From positions 37,279 to 101,278 of the forward strand of contig CAXSFE010000001.1 of the NCBI GenBank assembly GCA_964236585.1: a DNA stretch of 64,000 nt. Reading direction: 5' to 3'. The notes beneath the pieces were generated by a model. The model was not told the origin of the DNA and searched no databases. It was given only the letters and a program-made list of their open reading frames with translations. This stretch comes from CAXSEF01 sp964236585 (GTDB lineage Bacteria > Pseudomonadota > Alphaproteobacteria > Acetobacterales > Acetobacteraceae). This document shows, in pieces, positions 26,026-33,174 of this stretch (within the stretch, counting starts at the first letter, position 1; each line of letters begins with the position of its first letter). The position numbers were made by a program, and so were the translations under genes.

Positions 26026-26955
26026 ATGGACCCAGCCCTGCTCCATGTCGTTACGGCGATCGCGAACCCGGTGGGCTGGCGCAGCCGCATCGCGCTGTTC
26101 CGGCGCTTCGCGGCCCACATGCGCGACAGCGGCGTGCAGCTCACGGTCGCGGAGTGCGCCTACGGGGAGCGTCCGTTCGAGTGCGCGGACATCGAAGGCG
26201 TGCGCCACATCGGGCTGCGCAGCCGCACCGTGGTGTGGAACAAGGAGTCGCTGCTCAACATCGCGATCAGCCGGCTGCCTCCCGACTGGAAGCATGTGGC
26301 GTGGCTGGATGCCGACATCGAGTTCCGCAGGCCGGACTGGGCGGCGCGGACCGTGGAGGCGCTGCAGCTCTACGACGTCGTGCAGCCCTGGGCCGACTGT
26401 TACGATCTCGGGCCGAACGACGAGCATCTCGCGGCGCACCAGTCGTTCTGCAAGCTGTACTGCGAGGGCAGGCCCATCGTGCAGGGGCCGAACGCCAGGC
26501 CGGGCGGGTATGCGTTCGCCCATCCCGGCTACGGCTGGGCGGCGACGCGGGCGGCGCTGGAGCATCTCGGCGGGCTGATCGACACGGCGGCGCTGGGGGC
26601 TGCGGACCACCACATGGCGATGGCGCTGGTCGGGCGGGTGGACGAGAGCATCCACGGCGCGATGACGCAGGGCTACAAGGCGCCGCTGCACCGCTGGCAG
26701 GCACGGGCGATGCGCCATCTCGGCGGCAACATCGGCTACGTGCCCGGCACGATCGAGCATCTGTGGCACGGCGCGAAGGACAAGCGGCGCTACGTGGACC
26801 GCTGGGACATCCTGGCAGGGCACGGGTTCAGCCCGGACGAGGACCTCAAGCGCAACGTGTTCGGGCTGATCGAGCTGACGGGCAACATGCCGGGGCTGCG
26901 GCGGGAGCTGGACGGCTACATGCGGCAGCGGGACGAGGACTCGAACAGCCTGTGA
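26026..26955 (+). CDS. Putative GT-A glycosyltransferase
   Basis: 309 residues. A nucleotide-sugar-binding DxD-type site lies in HVAWLDADIEFRRPDW (about residues 88-103), with downstream GGYAFAHPGYGWAATRAALE and HLWHGAKDKRRYVDRWDIL, resembling galactosyltransferase-like GT-A enzymes. A soluble cytoplasmic enzyme without membrane spans. Donor and acceptor are unknown. The ATG giving MDPALLHVVTAIANP begins the first beta strand; the frame extends far upstream but that part is antisense to the OmpA-like gene. Confidence 0.7.
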   Translation: MDPALLHVVTAIANPVGWRSRIALFRRFAAHMRDSGVQLTVAECAYGERPFECADIEGVRHIGLRSRTVVWNKESLLNIAISRLPPDWKHVAWLDADIEFRRPDWAARTVEALQLYDVVQPWADCYDLGPNDEHLAAHQSFCKLYCEGRPIVQGPNARPGGYAFAHPGYGWAATRAALEHLGGLIDTAALGAADHHMAMALVGRVDESIHGAMTQGYKAPLHRWQARAMRHLGGNIGYVPGTIEHLWHGAKDKRRYVDRWDILAGHGFSPDEDLKRNVFGLIELTGNMPGLRRELDGYMRQRDEDSNSL

Positions 26956-26980
26956 CACGGAGGGGCGTCGACGGAGGCAG

Positions 26981-27132
26981 GCAAGGTTGAGGCGCTGCCT
27001 CAAACTCCGCCAGGGGCGAGCCGCCCCTGGACCGGCATTTGATAAGCAGAAAATTCCTTCGTAGCGCCGGTTCAGGGGCGGCTTGCCCCCGTCTTGAAGG
27101 AGGGGCGGGTCTGGGCAGAGCCCAGCCTTGCT
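26981..27132. repeat. Interspersed palindromic repeat, copy 14
   Basis: Between convergent stops of the GT-A gene and suhB. Left stem TTGAGGC-GCT-GCCTCAA (loop changed), then CCAGGGGCGAGCCGCCCCTGG, an AT-rich centre (TTTGATAAGCAGAAAATTCC) and the closing GGGC-AGA-GCCC. Suited to act as a bidirectional terminator. Confidence 0.85.
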
Positions 27133-27141
27133 TTCTGATCG

Positions 27142-27993
27142 TCAGCCGGGCCGCTGTTCCGCGGCGCTGACGCCGTCGGCGACCATCTCCAGGAGCTGGG
27201 CGTGCAGGTGGGGGTTGGCGGCGACCACGTTGTTGGGGGCGTCGTCGAGCAGGGTGGCTTCTGCGCCGGACGGGTCGGTGGTGAAGCCGCCGGCCTCGCG
27301 CACGATCAGCAGGCCGGCCGCGCAGTCCCACGGCTTGAGCCCGAGCTCCCAGTAGCCGTCGTAGCGGCCGGCGGCGACCCAGGCGAGGTCGAGGGCGGCG
27401 GCACCGAAGCGGCGGACGCCGGCGACCGTGGGCATCATGGTGCCGAGCGTGCGGGCGAAGGCGAGCCGGTGCTGGGCGCGCACGGCGGCGAAGGGGATGC
27501 CGGTGGCGAACAGGGCCTCGCGGATGTCGCGGCGGGCGGAGACGCGCAGGCGGCGCTCGTTGAGGTAGGCGCCGACGCCCTTCTCGGCCCAGAACATCTC
27601 GTCGGCGGCCGGGCTGTAGACCAGGCCGGCGCTGATCTCGGTGGTGCCGTCGGGCAGGCGGCGCTGCAGCGCGATGCTGATCGCCCAGTGCGGGATGCCG
27701 TGCAGGAAGTTGGTGGTGCCGTCGAGCGGGTCGACCACCCAGCGCCAGGTCCAGTTCTCCGAGCCGCTGGCGCCGCTCTCCTCCATCAGGAAGGCGTAGC
27801 CGGGGCGGGCGCGGGTCAGCTCGTCACGGATGGTGGCCTCCGCGCGGATGTCGGCCTGCGACACGAAGTCGGACGGGCCCTTGATGCTGACCTGGAGCTG
27901 CTCGACCTCGGTGAAGTCGCGCAGCAGGCGTTTGGCGGCCTTCTGCGCGGTGTTCTGCATCACCGTCATGTGGGGGGAGAGGCGCATGGCCAT
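27142..27993 (-). CDS. suhB: Inositol monophosphatase family protein (SuhB-like)
   Basis: 283 residues, normal length. Metal-binding motifs: LMEESG (residues 69-74), WVVDPLDGTTNF (85-96) and WDCAAGLLIVREAGG near the C-terminus. Hydrolyses inositol-1-phosphate or related sugar phosphates with magnesium; the bacterial SuhB members also touch transcription antitermination. Lies downstream of efp on the same strand, separated by a repeat copy; this neighbourhood recurs in Rhodospirillales. Confidence 0.9.
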   Translation of the reverse strand: MAMRLSPHMTVMQNTAQKAAKRLLRDFTEVEQLQVSIKGPSDFVSQADIRAEATIRDELTRARPGYAFLMEESGASGSENWTWRWVVDPLDGTTNFLHGIPHWAISIALQRRLPDGTTEISAGLVYSPAADEMFWAEKGVGAYLNERRLRVSARRDIREALFATGIPFAAVRAQHRLAFARTLGTMMPTVAGVRRFGAAALDLAWVAAGRYDGYWELGLKPWDCAAGLLIVREAGGFTTDPSGAEATLLDDAPNNVVAANPHLHAQLLEMVADGVSAAEQRPG

Positions 27994-28012
27994 GGCGGGG
28001 ACTTTCGGTCAG

Positions 28013-28158
28013 GAAGGAAGGCCAGGGCTCTGCCCCCATACTTGAAGGCGGGGACCCGCTGGGGGCAGGCGCCCCCAGACCCGCGCACATAAGGCTTCAT
28101 TGCGCCGGTTCAGGGCGGCTCGCCCTGGCGGGGTCCAGGGGCAGCGCCCCTGGCCTTT
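28013..28158. repeat. Interspersed palindromic repeat, copy 15
   Basis: GC subtype with rearranged order: CCAGGGC-TCT-GCCC is followed by GCTGGGGGC/GCCCCCAG and CCAGGGGC-A-GCGCCCCTGG stems. It abuts the efp stop codon (28159-28161), so the element begins exactly where coding ends. Confidence 0.75.
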
Positions 28159-28725
28159 CTAGTTCTTGGCGCGCTCGACGTAGGTGGCGTCCTCGGTGCG
28201 GATGACGACGCGCTCGCCGGCCTCGATGAACGGCGGCACGGAGGTCTTCACGCCGTTGGACAGGCGGGCGGGCTTGTAGGACGACGACGCGGTCTGGCCT
28301 TTGACGACGGGGTCGGCCTCGACGATCTCGAGCGTGACCATGGCGGGCAGGTGCATGCCGACGGGATCGCCCTCGACCAGGTCCACGACGACGACCATGT
28401 TGTCCTGCAGGAACGCCGTGCCGTCGCCGAGGATGGCGGCGGGGATCATCGCCTGCTCGAAGGTCTCCGGGTCCATCAGGACGAGGTTGTCGCCGTCGGT
28501 GTAGGAGTAGGTGTACTCCTTGTTGTCGGTCATCAGGCGCTCGACGGTGTCGGCGGTGCGCCAGCGCTCGTTGGTCTTGTTGCCCGTCTTGAGGTCGCGC
28601 ATCTCGACCTGGATGAAGGCGCCGCCCTTGCCGGGGGTGATGATCTGCTGCTTGAGCACGGTCCAGCGTCGGCCGTCATGCTCGATGACCTGGCCGGCGC
28701 GGATCAGGTTCGCCTGCTGCTTCAT
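28159..28725 (-). CDS. efp: Translation elongation factor P
   Basis: 188 residues, three beta-barrel domains. The domain I loop TPGKGGA carries Lys33, the residue position that is beta-lysylated by EpmA/EpmB in lysine-type EF-P. The C-terminal signature GxxVxVPxFI appears as GVKTSVPPFIEAGERV. It rescues ribosomes stalled on polyproline stretches, which are plentiful in this proteome. The start is the ATG giving MKQQANLIRAG. A radical SAM EpmB-like gene two positions upstream agrees with a lysine-type modification; no epmA is in the window. Confidence 0.95.
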   Translation of the reverse strand: MKQQANLIRAGQVIEHDGRRWTVLKQQIITPGKGGAFIQVEMRDLKTGNKTNERWRTADTVERLMTDNKEYTYSYTDGDNLVLMDPETFEQAMIPAAILGDGTAFLQDNMVVVVDLVEGDPVGMHLPAMVTLEIVEADPVVKGQTASSSYKPARLSNGVKTSVPPFIEAGERVVIRTEDATYVERAKN

Positions 28726-28823
28726 GGGAAGGTGCTCTGTTTGTGCGGTCGCGGGGTGGCGGGTGTCTAGACCGCGGCGGGCGGGGCGGCAAGGAAGGCG
28801 CCCGGCCGCAGACCGGTTCACGG

Positions 28824-29543
28824 CTAGCCTGGCGGGTTTGAAGCCGGCGCCGCGGCGGGCGCGGCGGTCTTGGCCGGCCTGGACGAGATCACCCAGCTTC
28901 TCGCGCCTTTCGGGGCCTGGAAGGCGGCGATGCTGTCGATGATGCCGTCCCTGTGGGCATCATCGGCGTTGAGCACGACCGTCCTGTGGAGATACGTCTG
29001 CGCTTCCGAGTCGGTCAGTCTCGTCCGTGCCTTCAGTGTCGCGCCGACGACCCGCTCGTAGGCCTCAATCTTGTCGGCCTGCTCGCGCAGCCGCTCCGCG
29101 CTGACCAGACCGTTCGAAAACATTCCGGCGGCGTGGAACAGGAACACGCCGCGCGGGACCGAGTAGCGGGCCTGGGCGGTGAGGAACACGAACGTCGCCG
29201 CGGACGCCACGATGCCGACATCATACGCCTTGAAGGTGATCCCGTCGTGCTCGTGCAGGCGGATCATGTGGTTCACGATGGCCTGCGCCGAATCGATGTC
29301 GCCGCCAGGCGAGTTCAGGGCGATGTCGATCTCCCTGGCGCCGGCATCGCGGAACTTGTCCACGTCGGCGATGAACAGGTCGCGGGTGTTCGGGAAGATG
29401 GGCGCGTTGAACACCAGGTAGCCGACGCCTGCGACGGGAGCAGGGTCCGGCGCGGCCGGCACCGCCGGTGGGCTCGGCTGCTGGCAGCCGCCCAGAAGGC
29501 AGAGTGCTGCCAGAAGGGCGTGGCGGGAGCCGGACAGCCGCAT
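28824..29543 (-). CDS. ClpP-like serine protease lipoprotein
   Basis: 239 residues with a lipoprotein signal ending LCLLGGC (lipobox, Cys about 20), so it is probably anchored in the envelope. The rest matches the ClpP/crotonase-like fold: INSPGGDIDSA as LNSPGGDIDSA, the nucleophile region GIVASAATFVFL (Ser in ASA), and FLFHAAG for the catalytic His. It differs from cytosolic ClpP in its membrane anchor and an Ala/Pro tail. Related envelope SDH-type proteases cleave membrane or secreted substrates; the target here is unknown. It lies between epmB-like and efp genes on the same strand. Confidence 0.75.
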   Translation of the reverse strand: MRLSGSRHALLAALCLLGGCQQPSPPAVPAAPDPAPVAGVGYLVFNAPIFPNTRDLFIADVDKFRDAGAREIDIALNSPGGDIDSAQAIVNHMIRLHEHDGITFKAYDVGIVASAATFVFLTAQARYSVPRGVFLFHAAGMFSNGLVSAERLREQADKIEAYERVVGATLKARTRLTDSEAQTYLHRTVVLNADDAHRDGIIDSIAAFQAPKGARSWVISSRPAKTAAPAAAPASNPPG

Positions 29544-29652
29544 GGGCAGGACCTTCCTGTCGGGATCGTCGGCGCGAACCTGCAGCCGCCTGCATGGATC
29601 GGCGGCCAGTCGTTGCCGCGACGGGTGCGGGTTCCGGCATACCGGCAGGCAA

Positions 29653-30711
29653 TCACGGCGTCATCACAGTTTCGGGTTCACGACCCGTCGCAAGGCGATG
29701 CTGCCGGCCCTGCGGGTCCGTGACGGTCTCGGCGCCGGCGGTCCGATCGAGCCACTGCGGGCCGATCGGGACCTTGCCGTGGCCGCCGGGGATGTCGAGC
29801 ACGTAGGTCGGCCACGCCAGGCCGGTGACGCGGCCGCGCAGGCTGGCCAGCAGGGCCTGGCCCTCGGCGATGGGCACGTGGAAGCGCGAGGTGCCGGGGG
29901 CGGGGTCGAGGTGGTGGAGGTAGTACGGCTTGATGCGGGCGGCGACGAGGGCGCGGAGGAGGGCTTCCAGGGTGTCAGCGTCGTCGTTGACGCCGCGCAG
30001 CAGCACGGACTGGCCGAGCACGGGGATCGCCTCGGCCTGGATGCGGCGGATGGCGGCGCGGGCGTCGGGCGTCAGCTCGCGGGCGTGGTTGGCGTGGAGC
30101 ACGACGAACATCGCGCGCTCGGTGCGGAGCGCGGCGGCGAGGGCGTCGGTGACGCGGGCGGGGTCGGCGGTGGGCACGCGGGTGTGGACGCGGAGGGTGG
30201 CGACGTGGGGGATCGCCGAGAGCGCGGCGACGATGGCGGCGAGGCGGCGGGGCGAGAGCATCAGCGGGTCGCCGCCGGTGAGGATGACCTCGGTGATCGC
30301 GGGGCGCGCCGCGAGCCAGGCGTAGGCGGCGTCGAGCTCGGCCTCGGTGAGCAGGCCGCCGTCCGGGCCGACGTGCTCGCGGCGGAAGCAGAAGCGGCAG
30401 TAGGTCGGGCAGACCAGCAGCGGCTTGAGCAGCGCGCGGTCGGGGTAGCGGTGCACGATGCCGCGGACCGGGGAGAGGGCGTCGTCGCCGATCGGGTCGG
30501 CGCGTTCGTGGGCGGCAGTGCGCAGCTCGTCGGGGTGGGGGACGAACTGGCGGCCGATCGGGTCGTCGGGGTGGTCGATCAGGGCGCGCAGGGCGGGGGG
30601 GATGGCGACGGCGTAGCGGGCCTCGACGGCGGCGAGGGCGTCGCGCTGGTGCGGGGCGGCGAGGCGGGCTGCGACGAGGGCGTCGGCGTCGCGCAGGGTG
30701 GTGCGGGGCAT
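29653..30711 (-). CDS. epmB: EpmB-like radical SAM lysine 2,3-aminomutase family protein
   Basis: 352 residues, the short (bacterial EpmB) size. The iron-sulfur motif CPTYCRFC (Cx3Cx2C) is followed by the SAM-binding LTGGDPLML; the PLP lysine motif appears near the C-terminus as DIPGGHGKVP. EpmB converts alpha-lysine to (R)-beta-lysine, used by EpmA to modify EF-P. The nearby efp with a lysine-type loop supports this role over catabolic lysine aminomutase. The N-terminus from ATG at 30711 is Ala/Arg-rich but plausible. Confidence 0.82.
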   Translation of the reverse strand: MPRTTLRDADALVAARLAAPHQRDALAAVEARYAVAIPPALRALIDHPDDPIGRQFVPHPDELRTAAHERADPIGDDALSPVRGIVHRYPDRALLKPLLVCPTYCRFCFRREHVGPDGGLLTEAELDAAYAWLAARPAITEVILTGGDPLMLSPRRLAAIVAALSAIPHVATLRVHTRVPTADPARVTDALAAALRTERAMFVVLHANHARELTPDARAAIRRIQAEAIPVLGQSVLLRGVNDDADTLEALLRALVAARIKPYYLHHLDPAPGTSRFHVPIAEGQALLASLRGRVTGLAWPTYVLDIPGGHGKVPIGPQWLDRTAGAETVTDPQGRQHRLATGREPETVMTP

Positions 30712-30852
30712 GGCGGGGGTTTAGCGTCGCACGGCTGCGGCGGCGAGGGCCGGTCGTGCGCCGTCGTGCCGCGCCGGGCACTGCGTGGCGCCGGGTTCCG
30801 GGGTCGCCCCGGTTCTCCATGGGGGTACTGCGATGACGCGCGAGGCTGGCTG

Positions 30853-32022
30853 GTGCTGAAGGTCGGGCAGGGCGCCGCCGCTCCGCTGTTCCTGGTGATG
30901 GACGTGATCGCGGCGGCGAACCGGCGGCAGGCGGCGCTGGCAGCGGGTGTGCCGCGGGTGATCCGCATGGAGGTCGGGCAGCCGGGGACGGGCGCGCCGG
31001 CGGGGGCCGTGGCGGCGGCAAGGGCGGCGCTCGGGTCGGGGCGCGCGCTGGGGTACACCGAAGCGCTGGGGGTGCGCTCGCTGCGCGAGGCGATCGCGCG
31101 GCACTGCGCGGCCTGGTACGGGGCCGAGGTGTCTCCCGGCCGGGTGGCGGTGACGACCGGGGCGTCGGCGGCGTTCCCGCTGGCGTTCCTGGCGGCGTTC
31201 GACCGTGGCGACCGTGTGGCGCTGGCGGCGCCGTTCTACCCGCCGTACGTCAACATCCTGACGGCGCTGGGCCTGGTGCCGGTGGTGCTAGAGACGGGGG
31301 CGGAGACGCGGTTCCAGCCGACGGTGGCGATGCTGGAGGGGATGGCGCAGGCGCCGGGCGGGCTGCCGGACGGGCTGATCGTGGCGAGCCCGGGCAATCC
31401 CGCGGGCACGATGCTGCGGCCGGAGGAGCTGCGGGGGATCGCGGAATGGTGCCACGAACGTGGTGTCCGCCTGGTGTCGGACGAGATCTACCACGGGCTG
31501 CAGTACGAGGTGGAGGTGGCGACGGCAGCCTCGTTCAGTCCGAGCGCCATCGTGATCAACAGTTTTTCCAAGTACTTCTCCATGACCGGATGGCGGGTGG
31601 GCTGGATGGTGCTGCCGGAGGCGCTGGTGCGGCCGGTGGAGTGCCTGGCGCAGAACCTGGCCATCAGCGCGCCGCACCTGTCGCAGGTGGCGGCGGAGGC
31701 GGCGCTCGGGTGCGGGGCGGAGCTGGACGCGAACGTGGCGGCGTATCGGCGGTCGCGGGCGCTGCTGCTGCGCGAGATGCCGGAGGCGGGGTTCGCCAGT
31801 CTGAGTCCGGCGGAGGGGGCGTTCTACCTGTATGCCGACGTGTCGGAGCGGACCGGGGACAGCGTGGCGTTCTGCGCGCGGATGCTGGAGCAGGCCGGCG
31901 TGGCGGCGACGCCCGGCGTGGACTTCGATCGCACGCGCGGCGGTCGGTTCGTGCGGTTCAGCTACTGCGGGGCGGAGGCGGACGTGGCGGAGGCGGTGGA
32001 GCGGCTGCGGGGGTTCGCGTGA
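30853..32022 (+). CDS. Class I/II PLP aminotransferase
   Basis: About 389 residues of the aspartate-aminotransferase fold I. Visible: FLVMDVIAAANRRQ, VGQPGTGAP, TTGASAAFPLAF, the PNP loop SPGNPAGTM, the SDEIYHGLQY motif, the PLP Schiff-base Lys in NSFSKYFSMTGWRVGWM, and the substrate Arg in GGRFVRFSY. I take GTG at 30853 because the family normally has residues before the FxVMDV block; an ATG at 30898 is the alternative. Substrate probably an acidic or aromatic amino acid, not resolved. Divergent from the epmB-like gene. Confidence 0.88.
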   Translation: MLKVGQGAAAPLFLVMDVIAAANRRQAALAAGVPRVIRMEVGQPGTGAPAGAVAAARAALGSGRALGYTEALGVRSLREAIARHCAAWYGAEVSPGRVAVTTGASAAFPLAFLAAFDRGDRVALAAPFYPPYVNILTALGLVPVVLETGAETRFQPTVAMLEGMAQAPGGLPDGLIVASPGNPAGTMLRPEELRGIAEWCHERGVRLVSDEIYHGLQYEVEVATAASFSPSAIVINSFSKYFSMTGWRVGWMVLPEALVRPVECLAQNLAISAPHLSQVAAEAALGCGAELDANVAAYRRSRALLLREMPEAGFASLSPAEGAFYLYADVSERTGDSVAFCARMLEQAGVAATPGVDFDRTRGGRFVRFSYCGAEADVAEAVERLRGFA

Positions 32023-32033
32023 GCGCGACAGGA

Positions 32034-32157
32034 AGCAAGGCCAGGGGCTCTGCCCCTGGACCCTGCCAAAGGCCGAGCCCTTGGAAACATCTACTTAGTA
32101 ATGCCGGTCCAGGGGCGGCTCGCCCCTGGCGGGTCCGGGCAGAGCCCGGCCTTGCTG
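32034..32157. repeat. Interspersed palindromic repeat, copy 16 (rightmost in the window)
   Basis: Stems CCAGGGGC-TCT-GCCCCTGG (one base pair longer than other copies), a decayed CCAAAGG arm, then CCAGGGGCGGCTCGCCCCTGG and GGGC-AGA-GCCC. It separates the aminotransferase from oxyR and ends about 10 bp before the oxyR ATG. No copy occurs to the right of this point. Confidence 0.85.
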
Positions 32158-32167
32158 CGCCTTCGCC

Positions 32168-33085
32168 ATGAGCATCGCCGGTCTGTCGCTGCGCGACCTG
32201 GAGTACGTGGTCGCGGTGGCCGAGCTGGGCAGCTTCCGCAGGGCGGCGGAGCGCTGCGTGGTGAGCCAGCCGTCGCTGTCGGCGCAGGTGCGCAAGCTGG
32301 AGGACTGGTTCGGGGCGCGCGTGTTCGAGCGGACGACGCGGCGGGTGATGGTGACGCCGCGCGGGCAGACGCTGATCGACCAGGCGCGCCGGGTGCTGGC
32401 GGAGGCGCGGCTGCTGGATGATCTGGCACGGCGCAGCTCGGCGGTGTTCGGCGGCGCGCTGCGGCTGGCAGCGATCGCGACGCTCGGGCCGTACCTGTTC
32501 CCCCGGGTGCTGCCGGCGTTGCGGCAGACCTATCCGGACGTGGCGCTGACGCTGAGCGAGGGGCGGACGGAGACGCTGCTGGCGCAGCTCACGGCGACGG
32601 ACCTGGACGCGGTGCTGGTGGCGTTGCCGCTGCACGGCGACCTGGTGTCCAGCGAGGCGCTGTTCGTCGAGCCGTTCGTGCTGGCGTGTCCGGCGGGGCA
32701 CCCCGCGGCGCTGGAGGGCGGGCCGGGGTGGGACGAGCTGGGCGAGGGCGAGCGGCTGCTGATCGAGGACGGGCACTGCCTGCACGAGCACGCGCTGGCG
32801 GCGTGCGCGGTGGCGGGGAGCCGCAACCGGCACGGCACCAGCGTGGAGACGTTGAAGTACATGGTCGCGGCGGGGGAAGGCTGCACGCTGGTGCCGGCGC
32901 TGGCGGCGGTGGACGATGCCGGCGGGCTGCTGCGCTACCGGCGGATCGGCGGCGAGGCGTATGGCCGCACCATCGGTCTGGGATGGCGGCGCAGCGACCC
33001 GCGAGCGGCGGAGTTCCAGGCGCTCGCGTTGGTCCTGCGGCGTATTGCGGTGCAGGTGTGTCCGGAGACGGTGGCGGCGGCGTAG
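32168..33085 (+). CDS. oxyR: LysR-type peroxide sensor OxyR
   Basis: 305 residues, standard OxyR length. N-terminal winged helix (LRDLEYVVAVAELGSFRRAAERCVVSQPSLSAQVRKLE begins it) and a LysR substrate-binding domain. The redox pair is present: GHC at Cys204 and AAC at Cys213, nine residues apart as in E. coli Cys199/Cys208, in a DGHCLHEHALAAC context. Peroxide oxidises the pair to a disulfide and switches on catalase and peroxidase genes. None of the usual targets (katG, ahpC) is adjacent. The start sits directly after a repeat copy, leaving little room for its own promoter. Confidence 0.92.
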   Translation: MSIAGLSLRDLEYVVAVAELGSFRRAAERCVVSQPSLSAQVRKLEDWFGARVFERTTRRVMVTPRGQTLIDQARRVLAEARLLDDLARRSSAVFGGALRLAAIATLGPYLFPRVLPALRQTYPDVALTLSEGRTETLLAQLTATDLDAVLVALPLHGDLVSSEALFVEPFVLACPAGHPAALEGGPGWDELGEGERLLIEDGHCLHEHALAACAVAGSRNRHGTSVETLKYMVAAGEGCTLVPALAAVDDAGGLLRYRRIGGEAYGRTIGLGWRRSDPRAAEFQALALVLRRIAVQVCPETVAAA

Positions 33086-33094
33086 GCGGGGTGG

Positions 33095-33131
33095 CCGGGC
33101 TGCAGGACCCTTCCGGGTCGCTGCAGCCCGG
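33095..33131. terminator. Bidirectional hairpin between oxyR and rne
   Basis: Long hairpin with outer stem CCGGGCTGCAG/CTGCAGCCCGG (11 bp), inner stem GACCC/GGGTC, a single bulged G and loop TTCC. It lies between convergent stop codons. No U-run follows, so Rho-independent strength is uncertain, but symmetry suits both directions. Confidence 0.7.
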
Positions 33132-33174
33132 TGCCGTCAGGGTGCGACCTGCTGCGGGACGGGCCCGGCCCGGG

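Noticed and set aside
30781..30853. Further N-terminal extension of the aminotransferase upstream of GTG 30853
   Set aside because: The frame is open but has no start codon with a ribosome binding site and the translation is Arg/Gly-rich non-coding type.
2071..32157. CRISPR array
   Set aside because: Repeats are dispersed every ~2 kb, palindromic, variable, and have genes rather than uniform spacers between them; no cas genes.
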